This document shows positions 8,084-15,865 of a DNA stretch of 35,954 nucleotides, in pieces. Within the stretch, counting starts at the first letter, position 1. Every line of letters begins with the position of its first letter. The translations under genes were made by a program, and so were the position numbers. The notes below the pieces were generated by a model, which worked only from the letters and a program-made list of their open reading frames with translations, made no database searches and had not been told where the DNA came from. This DNA comes from Actinomycetes bacterium (lineage in GTDB: Bacteria; Actinomycetota; Acidimicrobiia; Acidimicrobiales; RAAP-2): NCBI GenBank assembly GCA_021786095.1, contig JAJYNX010000042.1, forward strand, positions 1-35,954, written 5' to 3'.

Positions 8084-8710
8084 ATGGCGGAACTGACCTT
8101 CACCTACGGGACCATGGCCTCGGGCAAGTCGACCCTCGCGCTGCAGCTGTGCTGGCAGCTTCGTGAGGGACGCCGCGACGTGGCGTTGTGGACCTTCGGC
8201 GACCGGAGCGACACCGGGATGGTGACCAGCCGGATCGGTATCGAGGCGCACGCCGAAGCGGTCGAGCCGGGCGCCGACCTGGCCCATCACGTGGCTCGTC
8301 TCGTCGATGAGGGCATCCGCATCCTGGTCATCGACGAGGTCCAGTTCGCCAGCGTCGCGCAGGTCGACGAGCTGGCCCGCCTCGTGGACGACCGCGACAT
8401 CGAGGTGCACGCGTTCGGGCTGTCGGCGGACTTCCTGCTCAACATCTTTCCGGGGTCGGCTCGCCTCTTCGCGATCGCCGACCGCGCCCACGAGCTGCCC
8501 CTCACCTCCTCGTGCTGGTGCGGTCAGCGGGGTCGCTGCAACGCGCGCGTGGTCGACGGCGTGGTCGCGCGCGAGGGCGACCAGTTCTACTTCGGCGACG
8601 TCGCGGCCGGGGTGGTGCACTACCAGGTGCTGTGCCGCACGCACTACCGGCGCGGCGAGCTCGGCCCGGGCGCCGAGTCGGATCAGAAGAAGACGGCGCA
8701 GAGCTCGTAG
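8084..8710 (+). CDS. tdk: Thymidine kinase (type II)
   Basis: 208 aa enzyme of thymidine salvage, phosphorylating thymidine to dTMP. The P-loop is GTMASGKST (residues 9-17), DEVQF is the Walker B/catalytic Glu region, and the zinc site is formed by the CWCG...C region with a late CRTH. The length suits the TK1-like bacterial family. ATG at 8084 with GGAGAG upstream. Its last 28 bases overlap the end of the convergent phosphofructokinase gene, so the C-terminal tail (GPGAESDQKKTAQSS) is read antisense to the PFK C-terminus. Confidence 0.93.
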   Translation: MAELTFTYGTMASGKSTLALQLCWQLREGRRDVALWTFGDRSDTGMVTSRIGIEAHAEAVEPGADLAHHVARLVDEGIRILVIDEVQFASVAQVDELARLVDDRDIEVHAFGLSADFLLNIFPGSARLFAIADRAHELPLTSSCWCGQRGRCNARVVDGVVAREGDQFYFGDVAAGVVHYQVLCRTHYRRGELGPGAESDQKKTAQSS

Positions 8711-9714
8711 ATGTCGCGCGGCACGCGGCGCTGTCCGTGGGCCACGCTGGAGAGCGGGACGAGGACGACGTCGTGACCGTGCACCACCGGGATGACCCCG
8801 AAGGTGTGCGCCGCGACGCTGCGGTACGCCGCCGCGCCCACGCGCGTGGCCCAGATGCGGTCGTAGGCGGTAGGACTGCCGCCGCGCTGCAGGTGCCCGA
8901 GGACCGTCGTGCGCACCTCGAAGCCGCCGTGCTCGTCGATGCGCGACGACAGGAACGCGCCGACCCCGCGCAGGGCGAGGCGCACGCCGCGCACGCCGAC
9001 GCTCGAGGGTGCGGTGCTCTCGTGTCCGCCCAGGGTCTCGAGGTTCACGCCCTCGGCGATCGCCACGATCGAGAAGGCGCTCCCCTTGGCGCGGCGCGTG
9101 GCCAGGTGGTCGATGATCTCGTCCATGGTCACCGGGAACTCCGGGATCACGATGAGGTCGGCGCCGCCGGCCAGTCCCCCCAGCGCCGCCACCCACCCCG
9201 TGGAGCGGCCCATGGTCTCGACCACCATCACCCGGTGGTGCGAGGCGGCGGTGGTGTGGAGCCGGTCGAGGGACTCCGCGACGACGCTGAGCGCCGTGTC
9301 GAAGCCGATGCAGTAGTCGGTGCCCATGAGGTCGTTGTCGAGCGTCTTGGGCACTCCCACCACCGGGGCCCCCCGGTCGGCCAGCCAGTGCGAGATGCGC
9401 TGAGTGCCGTCGCCGCCGATCGCGATCAGCGCGTCGAGGTTCTCGCCAATGGCGGCCAGGACGCGTTCGCGACCCCCCGGCGGCGAGTCCAGGTCGTAGC
9501 GGGCGGTTCCGAGGACCGTGCCGCCCTGACCGACGATGCCCGACACGTCGGCGGGGCCCAGGGGCCGCCCGGCGTACTCCTGGGCCAGGCCCGCCCAGCC
9601 GTTGGGGATGCCGATGAGCTCGTGACCGTCGCGAAAGGCCAGGTGACCGATGGCGCGGATGGCCGCGTTGAGACCGGGTGCGTCACCGCCGGCCGTCAGT
9701 ACCCCGATTCGCAT
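8683..9714 (-). CDS. pfkA: 6-phosphofructokinase
   Basis: 343 aa glycolytic enzyme converting fructose 6-phosphate to fructose 1,6-bisphosphate. LTAGGDAPGLNA (residues 6-17) is the nucleotide loop, IGGDGT lies at 99-104, the catalytic motif PKTLDND at 122-128, and MGRSTGW follows. Residues aligned with E. coli positions 104 and 124 are Gly and Lys. Gly104 points to ATP as donor, while Lys124 is typical of PPi-dependent or group III enzymes, so donor choice is open. The ATG at 9714 is chosen since MRIGVLTAGG is the conserved N-terminus and AGAGGG lies four bases upstream; an open extension to 9783 covers the promoter. Its 3' end overlaps tdk by 28 bp. Confidence 0.93.
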   Translation of the reverse strand: MRIGVLTAGGDAPGLNAAIRAIGHLAFRDGHELIGIPNGWAGLAQEYAGRPLGPADVSGIVGQGGTVLGTARYDLDSPPGGRERVLAAIGENLDALIAIGGDGTQRISHWLADRGAPVVGVPKTLDNDLMGTDYCIGFDTALSVVAESLDRLHTTAASHHRVMVVETMGRSTGWVAALGGLAGGADLIVIPEFPVTMDEIIDHLATRRAKGSAFSIVAIAEGVNLETLGGHESTAPSSVGVRGVRLALRGVGAFLSSRIDEHGGFEVRTTVLGHLQRGGSPTAYDRIWATRVGAAAYRSVAAHTFGVIPVVHGHDVVLVPLSSVAHGQRRVPRDIYELCAVFF

Positions 9715-9771
9715 CTCACCCTCTGGTCGTGTCGTGCGTGCTCGACGTGTCGCCACGTCGTTGACCCCTCC

Positions 9772-9777
9772 ACTGTA
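9772..9777 (-). promoter_or_regulatory. -10 hexamer upstream of pfkA
   Basis: TACAGT on the minus strand. The transcript would begin near 9765 and carry a leader of about 50 bases before the ATG at 9714. Confidence 0.4.
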
Positions 9778-9784
9778 CGACACG

Positions 9785-9795
9785 GGTCACCCGAG
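9785..9795 (+). promoter_or_regulatory. Isolated PHO-box-like unit
   Basis: GGTCACCCGAG, close to the actinobacterial PhoP direct-repeat unit (G[G/T]TCA[C/T]CC type). It lies 30 bases before the repeat array upstream of pstB and just behind the pfkA promoter. Confidence 0.3.
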
Positions 9796-9824
9796 CCGAT
9801 TCGCCACGCCAAGATCGCGCGCGC

Positions 9825-9856
9825 GTTACCGACGCGTCACGCGACGTTCATCCGCC
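9825..9856 (+). promoter_or_regulatory. PHO-box-like direct repeats upstream of pstB
   Basis: Three successive units GTTACCGACGC (9825), GTCACGCGAC (9836) and GTTCATCCGCC (9846), spaced 11 and 10 bases. They end five bases before the TACGAT hexamer at 9862-9867. The arrangement is that of a phosphate-starvation regulator (PhoP/PhoB type) binding over the -35 region. The match is by eye to the Streptomyces-type 11-bp unit. Confidence 0.5.
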
Positions 9857-9861
9857 CTGCG

Positions 9862-9867
9862 TACGAT
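9862..9867 (+). promoter_or_regulatory. -10 hexamer of pstB
   Basis: TACGAT about 27 bases before the ATG at 9895, directly after the PHO-box-like repeats. A GAGGAG purine run near 9880-9886 can serve as ribosome binding site. Confidence 0.45.
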
Positions 9868-9894
9868 CGCGGGGAGCGAGGCGAGGAGCGGTCC

Positions 9895-10731
9895 ATGGAC
9901 GAGCCAGTTGGCGTGGCGCGAGCGAGCGGAGCGGTGGACCGCGTGCTCGCGGGCCTGGACCCCGACCGGGGGCGACCAGCGGACGTCGTCACGACCGAGG
10001 GGCTGACGCTGCGCTTCGCCTCGACGACCGTGTTGACCGGAGTCAGCGCCCGCGCTCGTCGCGGCACCATCACGGCCCTGATCGGCCCGACCGGTTCGGG
10101 CAAGTCCACGTTTCTGCGCACGCTGAACCGGATGAACGACCGGGTCCCGGGCTTCGCCCACGAGGGCGAGGTCACGCTCGACGGGCACTCCATCTGGGCT
10201 CCCGACCAGGACCTGCTGACCCTACGGCGACGGGTGGGCATGCTCTTCCAGCGGCCCAATCCCTTCCCCATGTCGATCCGCGACAACGTGGTGGCGGGGG
10301 TGCGGGCTCACGGCATCGCCCGGGGGCGACAGCTCGACGTCGTCGCCGAGATGCGCCTGCGCGAGGTCGGGCTGTGGGACGCCGTGAAGGACCGGCTCCG
10401 CGACTCGCCCTACCGCCTGTCGGGCGGCCAGCAGCAACTGCTCTGCCTGGCGCGGGCCCTGGCGGTCGGACCGGAGGTGCTGCTGCTCGACGAGCCGACC
10501 TCGGCTCTCGACCCGCTGTCCACCGATGCGGTGGAGCAACTCCTGCGCACCATGACGCCCGCCCTGACCCTCATCGTCGTCACCCATAACCTGGGCCAGG
10601 CTCGACGGCTGTCGGACGCGACGATGTTCTTCTTCGGGGGACGCCTGGTCGAGCACGGTCCGACGTCCGAGGTCTTCGCCCACCCGCGCGAGGCCGACAC
10701 CGATCGCTACGTGAACGGGTTGATGGGCTGA
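9895..10731 (+). CDS. pstB: Phosphate ABC transporter ATP-binding protein PstB
   Basis: 278 aa ATPase driving high-affinity phosphate import with PstS, PstC and PstA. Walker A GPTGSGKST, Q-loop LFQRPNPFPMSI (the PNPFPMSI text is diagnostic of PstB), signature LSGGQQQ, Walker B LLLDEPTSALD and switch His in VVTHN are all present. The N-terminal ~30 residues before the ABC domain are longer than usual. The ATG at 9895 is the first sensible start downstream of the promoter; the same frame is open far upstream but overlaps pfkA. pstB is placed before pstS, not after pstA as in most operons, and has its own promoter. No phoU follows in the window. Confidence 0.95.
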   Translation: MDEPVGVARASGAVDRVLAGLDPDRGRPADVVTTEGLTLRFASTTVLTGVSARARRGTITALIGPTGSGKSTFLRTLNRMNDRVPGFAHEGEVTLDGHSIWAPDQDLLTLRRRVGMLFQRPNPFPMSIRDNVVAGVRAHGIARGRQLDVVAEMRLREVGLWDAVKDRLRDSPYRLSGGQQQLLCLARALAVGPEVLLLDEPTSALDPLSTDAVEQLLRTMTPALTLIVVTHNLGQARRLSDATMFFFGGRLVEHGPTSEVFAHPREADTDRYVNGLMG

Positions 10732-10794
10732 CGTCGCGGCGCGCGACGACGGCGCGACGAAATCGTCGAGAGATCGTTGGCGCGACACGACGAC

Positions 10795-10816
10795 GTCACG
10801 ATCGCGTTACCCGGGC
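10795..10816 (+). promoter_or_regulatory. PHO-box-like direct repeats upstream of pstS
   Basis: GTCACGATCGC (10795) directly followed by GTTACCCGGGC (10806): two 11-bp units. They end four bases before the TAACGT hexamer at 10821-10826, nearly the same geometry as upstream of pstB. GTTAC/GTAAC (10806 and 10820) also form an interrupted inverted repeat. A small hairpin CGACG-AAAT-CGTCG at 10755-10768 lies just after pstB and could mark its 3' end. Confidence 0.5.
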
Positions 10817-10820
10817 TTCG

Positions 10821-10826
10821 TAACGT
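10821..10826 (+). promoter_or_regulatory. -10 hexamer of pstSCA
   Basis: TAACGT 28 bases before the GTG at 10855, next to the PHO-box-like repeats. Confidence 0.45.
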
Positions 10827-10842
10827 GGCCCCACCAACAACG

Positions 10843-10848
10843 AGGAGG
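10843..10848 (+). promoter_or_regulatory. Ribosome binding site deciding the pstS start
   Basis: AGGAGG lies six bases before GTG 10855 but touches the in-frame ATG at 10849. The spacing therefore favours the GTG as start. Confidence 0.6.
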
Positions 10849-10854
10849 ATGGTA

Positions 10855-11976
10855 GTGACGTTCGCACGCGCAGTACGAGGTCGGGGTCGATCCCTGGCGA
10901 TGCTGGCTCTGGTAACGGCCACGATGATGGTGGTCGCCACCACGGTGGCGTCGGCGGGGACAATCCGCCTGCCGAAGAACGGCGTCGAGAAGCCGCCGGC
11001 GGCCAACTTGACCGAGACCGGCAGCACGCTGCTCTACCCGCTCTGGAACCTGTGGGCGCCGGCCTACGAGCACGCCTACCACCAGGTCACGCTGACGACG
11101 GCCGGCACCGGCTCGGGCACGGGCATCGCCGACGCGGCCAGTGGGACCGTGAACGTGGGCTCGTCCGACGCCTACCTGTCCCCGTCGGTCGTCCAGGCGA
11201 CGCCGGGCCTGCTCAACATCCCCCTGGCGATCTCCTACCAGGCGATCGTCTACAACATCCCGGGCCTGAACGCGCACCTGAAGCTGAACGGCGGGATCAT
11301 CGCGGGCATCTACAACGGCAAGATCACCAACTGGGACAGTCCCGCCATCGCTCGGCTCAACCACGGGGTCAAGCTCCCCTCGCTTCCGATCGTGGCCCTG
11401 CACCGCTCCGACGGCAGCGGTGACACCTTCATCTTCACCCAGTACCTCTCCAAGCAGGTCGCGGCGTGGGCGTCGGGGCCCGGCTTCGGCACGACGATCT
11501 CGTTTCCGGCGATCTCCAATGGTCTGGGCGAGAACGGCAACGGCGGCATGGTGACGGGCTGCCAGGCGACGCCGGGGTGCATCGCCTACGTGGGGATCAG
11601 CTACCTGACCCAGGCGCTCGGCGACGGGCTCGGCTACGCGGCGATCGCCAACGGAGTGGGTCAGTACCTGCTGCCGACGCCGGCCGACGCGGAGGTCGAG
11701 GCGGCCGGGTTCACGAGGGCCACGCCGGCCAACGAGGCGATCTCGATGGTCGACGGTCGAATCCACGGCGGGTACCCGATCGTCAACTACGAGTACGCGA
11801 TCGTCAACAAGCACCAGGCCAGTGCGTCGACCGCCACGGCGGTGCGCTCGCTGCTGGAGTGGGCGGTCAACGCGAAGTTCGGCAACAACCACGGCTTCCT
11901 GTCCCAGGTTCGCTTCGACCCGCTGCCGGCGCCGATCGTCGCGAAGTCGCTGCGTCAGATCCTGTCCATCCGCTAA
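10855..11976 (+). CDS. pstS: Phosphate-binding protein PstS
   Basis: 373 aa extracytoplasmic receptor delivering phosphate to PstC/PstA. An Arg-rich N-terminus is followed by a hydrophobic core (SLAMLALVTATMMVVATT) and an ASA/G cleavage site near residue 35. There is no lipobox cysteine, so it would be secreted, not a lipoprotein as in most Gram-positives. Phosphate-contact text: TETGSTLLYP, GTGSGTGI, GSSDAYLS and HRSDGSGDTF. GYPIVNYEYAIV near the C-terminus is typical of actinobacterial PstS. The GTG start is set by the AGGAGG at 10843. pstC starts one base after its stop codon. Regulation by phosphate starvation is suggested by the repeats upstream. Confidence 0.94.
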   Translation: MTFARAVRGRGRSLAMLALVTATMMVVATTVASAGTIRLPKNGVEKPPAANLTETGSTLLYPLWNLWAPAYEHAYHQVTLTTAGTGSGTGIADAASGTVNVGSSDAYLSPSVVQATPGLLNIPLAISYQAIVYNIPGLNAHLKLNGGIIAGIYNGKITNWDSPAIARLNHGVKLPSLPIVALHRSDGSGDTFIFTQYLSKQVAAWASGPGFGTTISFPAISNGLGENGNGGMVTGCQATPGCIAYVGISYLTQALGDGLGYAAIANGVGQYLLPTPADAEVEAAGFTRATPANEAISMVDGRIHGGYPIVNYEYAIVNKHQASASTATAVRSLLEWAVNAKFGNNHGFLSQVRFDPLPAPIVAKSLRQILSIR

Positions 11977-13062
11977 GTGTCGACGTCCCGCGACGACGCC
12001 CCCCCGAGCGGGACGTCCGCGTCACCGCCCGCCCGCCGCGACCATTCGGTCCGGCGGGCGGGTCGGCGTCGTCGGCGTGAGGACCTCGCGTGGCGCTGGG
12101 GTGCGCGCGTCGCCGCGGCGCTGCCCCTGGTGGGGCTCGGGGCGGTGCTCGCGGTGCTGGCCGTCAAGGCGTGGCCGGCCGTCGTCGTGAACGGGTGGGG
12201 GTTCGTCGCGCGCTCGCAGTGGCTGCCGGGCAACACCTACGGCGGCGTCGTGCACACGCACGGGGTGGCGCACCCGCAGGGGTCGCTCTACGGTGCGTGG
12301 CCCCTGATCGCCGGAACCCTGGAGACGTCGCTGATCGCCGTCGTGATCGCCGTTCCCCTGGCGCTGGGCACCGCCTTCGCGCTGACCGAGCGGCTGGCGA
12401 CGTGGATCGCTCGACCCCTCGGCTTCCTGGTGGAGATCCTCGCGGGCCTGCCCAGCGTGGTGATCGGGCTGTGGGGGGTGTTGGAGGTCGGTCCCTTCCT
12501 CGCTCGCCACGTCTACCCCTTGGTGGCGAGCCACGTTCCCGATACGGGTCCCTTTCGCTTTCTCACGGGCTCCGTCGGCTACGGCGAGGGTCTGGCCACG
12601 TCGGGCCTGGTGCTCGGGCTGATGATCGTGCCGATCATCGCCGCGACGACGCGCGACCTCTTCCTCCAGGTCCCGGCGCTGCCCAAGGAGGGGGGTGAGG
12701 CCCTGGGCCTGACCGGGGCCGAGGTGGCGCGACGCGTGACCATCCCCTGGGTGCGCGGCGGCATCGTGGGCGCCACGGTCCTCGGTCTGGGCCGGGCCCT
12801 CGGCGAGACCATGGCCGTGGCGATGATCTCGGGCTCCGTGCTCGGCAAGGTGAGCCCCAACCTCTACGGCACGATGACGACGATCGCCGCCACCATCGTG
12901 AGTCAGTTGGACTCGGCCGCGACCGACGGCACGGGATTCGCGATCGCGACCCTGGCCGAGGCCGGCCTCATCCTGGCGGTGATCGCCCTCGTCGTCAACC
13001 TCGCCGCGCGACGGATCGTCGCGCGCACTGGTCGTCTCGCCGCACCCGTGGGGCGCGGCTGA
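11977..13062 (+). CDS. pstC: Phosphate ABC transporter permease PstC
   Basis: 361 aa inner permease subunit with about six membrane spans. The N-terminal ~40 residues are Ser/Pro/Arg-rich and cytoplasmic. The permease coupling loop lies in EGGEALGLTGAEVARRVTIP, and GRALGETMAVAMISG is the conserved PstC segment. The family text ILAGLPSVVIGLWGV is clear. A loop of about 40 residues after the first helix (WLPGNTYGGVVHTHGV) is somewhat longer than in E. coli. The GTG at 11977 follows the pstS stop with no gap; its own stop overlaps the pstA ATG by one base. Translational coupling through pstS-pstC-pstA is therefore likely. Confidence 0.95.
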   Translation: MSTSRDDAPPSGTSASPPARRDHSVRRAGRRRRREDLAWRWGARVAAALPLVGLGAVLAVLAVKAWPAVVVNGWGFVARSQWLPGNTYGGVVHTHGVAHPQGSLYGAWPLIAGTLETSLIAVVIAVPLALGTAFALTERLATWIARPLGFLVEILAGLPSVVIGLWGVLEVGPFLARHVYPLVASHVPDTGPFRFLTGSVGYGEGLATSGLVLGLMIVPIIAATTRDLFLQVPALPKEGGEALGLTGAEVARRVTIPWVRGGIVGATVLGLGRALGETMAVAMISGSVLGKVSPNLYGTMTTIAATIVSQLDSAATDGTGFAIATLAEAGLILAVIALVVNLAARRIVARTGRLAAPVGRG

Positions 13063-13952
13063 TGGCCGTGGTCGATCAGGTCTACGGCTCGACCCGGCGC
13101 CGGCGCGCCGTGGACTGGGCCTTTCGCGCGGGCGCCCTGGCGGCCCTGGCGCTGGTCGTCGCCCCCGCCCTGTGGCTGGTGGTGGGCGTCGTGGCGCGCG
13201 CGCTGCCGCACTGGCGCTGGAACGTGCTCACCACGCTCTCGGCTGGAACGAGTGGCGGGCTCGAGAATGCCGTGGCGGGCACGTTCGTGCTCATGGCGGG
13301 GGTGGCCCTGCTGGCCGGGACCACCGGCGTGCTGACCGGGGTCTACCTCGCGGAGCTGGTGGGACCGCGCCGGTCCGGTCGACCCGGCGGCGTCTGGGCG
13401 CGCGGGGCGATCGACGTCCTGGCGGGCTTCCCCTCGATCGTGCTGGGTTACGTGGGCTACGTCGCGCTGTGCGTCGCGCTGCACTGGGGCTTCTCACTGC
13501 TGGCCGCGCTGCTGATCCTCTCGCTGATGGTGGTCCCCTACATCGCCAAGTCGACCGAGTCGGCACTGCGACAGGTGCCGACGAACTACCGCGAGGGTGC
13601 CGAGGCGCTGGGGATGTCCCAGGGGTACGCGCTGCGCCGGGTGGTGCTGCGCTCGGCGTTGCCGGGCATCGTGACGGGTCTGTTGATCGCTCTGTCGGTG
13701 GCCGGCGGCGAGACGGCGCCCCTGCTCTACACGGCCGGCGCCACCAACAACCTGCCCACGTGGTCGGTGCTGCACCAGCCGGTGGCGTACCTGACCTACT
13801 ACGTGTGGACCGACTACAACCAGCCGAGCAACGCGGCGCACGTCGTGTCCAACGACGCCGCCCTCATCCTGGTGGCGATGGTGCTGACCATGCTGGTCGT
13901 CGCACGTCTCATCGTGTGGCGCACCCAGCGTCACGCGGAGAGCGCCCGCTGA
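13062..13952 (+). CDS. pstA: Phosphate ABC transporter permease PstA
   Basis: 296 aa partner permease of PstC with about six spans. Landmarks: GTFVLMAGVALLAGTTGVLTG, DVLAGFPSIVLGYVGY, the EGAEALGMSQGYALRRVVL coupling loop for PstB and SVAGGETAPLLYTAG. It starts at the ATG 13062 overlapping the pstC stop (TGATG). As last gene of the operon it is followed by the amidase gene after 43 bases, which has its own TAAGGT hexamer. No PstB or PhoU gene follows. Confidence 0.95.
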   Translation: MAVVDQVYGSTRRRRAVDWAFRAGALAALALVVAPALWLVVGVVARALPHWRWNVLTTLSAGTSGGLENAVAGTFVLMAGVALLAGTTGVLTGVYLAELVGPRRSGRPGGVWARGAIDVLAGFPSIVLGYVGYVALCVALHWGFSLLAALLILSLMVVPYIAKSTESALRQVPTNYREGAEALGMSQGYALRRVVLRSALPGIVTGLLIALSVAGGETAPLLYTAGATNNLPTWSVLHQPVAYLTYYVWTDYNQPSNAAHVVSNDAALILVAMVLTMLVVARLIVWRTQRHAESAR

Positions 13953-13966
13953 CGTCGCGCTGACGG

Positions 13967-13972
13967 TAAGGT
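13967..13972 (+). promoter_or_regulatory. -10 hexamer of amidase gene
   Basis: TAAGGT in the short gap after pstA, 23 bases before the GTG at 13996. A strong GAGGAGG at 13984-13990 with five bases spacing sets the start. Confidence 0.45.
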
Positions 13973-13995
13973 CGGCCGCGGACGAGGAGGCGGTC

Positions 13996-15396
13996 GTGAC
14001 GAGTGAGTGGTGGCGCGAGTCGGCGTCGACGATGGCGGAGGCGATTCGCGAGGGCGTGGTCTCCTCGCGAGAGGTCGTCGAGAGCCATCTGGCGCGCATC
14101 GAGCAGGTCAATGATCGGGTCAACGCCGTGGTCGAGGTGCGCCCCGACGAGGTGCGCCGCGCCGCCGACGAGGCCGACGCCCGGCGACGTGCGGGCGCGC
14201 CGCTGGGGCCGCTGCACGGCGTGCCCTTCAGCGTCAAGACCAACATCGACGTCGCCGGGTACCCCACGACGGAGGGGTCGGCAGCCCTGGCGCACTACGA
14301 GGCCACCGCCGACGCGCCCACCGTGGAGAGGATGCGCGGCGCCGGCGCGATCGTGCTGGCGCGCACCAACATGCCCGACCTGGGGCTGCGCATCAACACC
14401 GAGTCCTCGCTCTACGGCGCGACGCACAATCCCTGGCGGCGCGGGTACACCGCGGGCGGCTCGTCGGGCGGCGAGGCGGCCGCGATGGCGACCGGCATGA
14501 GCCCGCTGGGGCTGGGCAACGACATTGGCGGCTCGCTGCGCAATCCGGCCTACGCCTGCGGCGTCGCGTCGATCAAGCCGTCGCGGGGCCGCGTGGCCCA
14601 GGGCAACCCCAGCGCCGCCCTCGAGATGGCGCTCAACGCGCAGATCATGCTGGCCGAGGGGGTCCTGGCGCGCCGGGTGGGCGACCTGCGCCTGGGGCTG
14701 TCGGTGGTGATGGGATCGCACCCGCGCGACCCCCAGTCGGTGGACGTACCCCTCGCGGGTCGGCCCCGGCCCCGGCGCGTCGCGCTGGTGGCCGAGCCGG
14801 CGGGGGGGTCCACCGACCCCGACGTCGCCGAGGGGGTGCGCGTGGCCGGCCGGGCCCTGGCCGAGGCGGGCTACGAGGTGGACGAGGTCGAGCCGCCCCA
14901 GCTACTCGAGACCTACTTCGCCTGGGTCGAGCTGATGTGGACCTCGCTACGCGTGGCGACGCCGCTCTTCGCACCGTTCATGGGCGAGGGGGGGCGGCGC
15001 TTCCTCGAGCTCACCACGGTGGAGCTGCCCCCCGCGACCGAGGAGTCCCTCTACGAGATGCACCAGCGCCGTTACGCGCTGGCGCGGACCTGGTCCACTT
15101 TCATGGAGAGCTATCCGCTGGTGGTGGGGCCGACCTGGACCCAGCCGCCCTTCGAGCTGGGCTTCGACATCGCCAGCCGGGAGTCGGCGCTCGCGGTCTC
15201 CGAGCTCTTCCGCTTCGTCCTGCCGGCCAACCTCCTCGGTCTGCCGGCCGTCTGCGTGCCGACCGGCGTGGCCCACGGCTTTCCCACCGGCGCCCAGGTC
15301 ATCGGACCCCTGATGCGCGACGACCTCTGCCTGGACGCGGCGCAGGCTATCGAGGCGGCGGTGGGTCCACTCACGCCGATCGACCCCCGTGAGTGA
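13996..15396 (+). CDS. Amidase-signature family hydrolase
   Basis: 466 aa. Amidase-signature enzymes hydrolyse amide bonds with a Ser-cisSer-Lys triad. Visible: Lys in FSVKTNID, the cis-Ser in AGGSSGGEAAA and the nucleophile in GNDIGGSLRNPA. Length fits fatty-acid-amide-hydrolase-like and aryl-amidase members. It is not GatA by context (no gatB or gatC nearby). Substrate unknown. The GTG at 13996 is fixed by GAGGAGG five bases upstream. The GNAT gene begins eight bases before its stop, so the two are coupled. Confidence 0.9.
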   Translation: MTSEWWRESASTMAEAIREGVVSSREVVESHLARIEQVNDRVNAVVEVRPDEVRRAADEADARRRAGAPLGPLHGVPFSVKTNIDVAGYPTTEGSAALAHYEATADAPTVERMRGAGAIVLARTNMPDLGLRINTESSLYGATHNPWRRGYTAGGSSGGEAAAMATGMSPLGLGNDIGGSLRNPAYACGVASIKPSRGRVAQGNPSAALEMALNAQIMLAEGVLARRVGDLRLGLSVVMGSHPRDPQSVDVPLAGRPRPRRVALVAEPAGGSTDPDVAEGVRVAGRALAEAGYEVDEVEPPQLLETYFAWVELMWTSLRVATPLFAPFMGEGGRRFLELTTVELPPATEESLYEMHQRRYALARTWSTFMESYPLVVGPTWTQPPFELGFDIASRESALAVSELFRFVLPANLLGLPAVCVPTGVAHGFPTGAQVIGPLMRDDLCLDAAQAIEAAVGPLTPIDPRE

Positions 15397-15865
15397 GCCG
15401 TCCCCGGCTCGGGTGCGCCCCCTGGCGCGCGCCGACGTGGCCGCGGCCGCGGCGATCGTCGCCGAGGGGACGCTCAGCGTGGGCGACGAGCACCCCGAGC
15501 GGATCGACGACTACTGGGCCGCGGCGTGCGCGACGCGCGAGTGCGGGGGCGAGGTGCTGGTCGTGGAGCAGGACGGGGAGGTGGTCGCCCTCTGCCAGGT
15601 CCTGGTGTTCTGGCACTTCCAGCACACCGGCGGGCGCTGCGCCGAGCTCGAGAGCGTGTACGTGCGCGCCGATCGACGGGGACGGGGGCTCGGGGGGCTC
15701 CTGATCGAGGCCGCCGAGGCGCTGGCGCGCGAGCGGGGCTGCTACCGGGTGCAGCTGATGAGCCGTCACGTGCGCGTCGACGCCCACCGCTTCTACCGGG
15801 CGCACGGCTACCTCGCGACGAGTGAGGGGTTCAAGAAGTCACTGGTCGGTGAGGACCTCGCGTAG
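15389..15865 (+). CDS. GNAT-family N-acetyltransferase
   Basis: 158 aa. Acetyl-CoA-dependent transferase; the pyrophosphate-binding motif is RRGRGLGGLLI (family pattern R/Q-x-x-G-x-G/A), preceded by the beta-strand LESVYVRADR and followed by YRVQLMSRH and the terminal HRFYRAHGYLAT, all in the usual order. The acceptor is unknown. It begins inside the amidase gene (8-bp overlap), and its last 27 bases overlap the convergent carbonic anhydrase gene. Confidence 0.88.
   Translation: MSEPSPARVRPLARADVAAAAAIVAEGTLSVGDEHPERIDDYWAAACATRECGGEVLVVEQDGEVVALCQVLVFWHFQHTGGRCAELESVYVRADRRGRGLGGLLIEAAEALARERGCYRVQLMSRHVRVDAHRFYRAHGYLATSEGFKKSLVGEDLA

Noticed and set aside
8512-9894. Long in-frame extension upstream of pstB
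   Set aside because: It runs antisense through pfkA and has no family character; the PHO-box repeats and -10 element lie inside it, so the ATG at 9895 is the start.
13996-15396. Amidase as GatA of a tRNA amidotransferase
   Set aside because: No gatB or gatC nearby and the acceptor text differs from GatA; kept as a generic amidase-signature enzyme.
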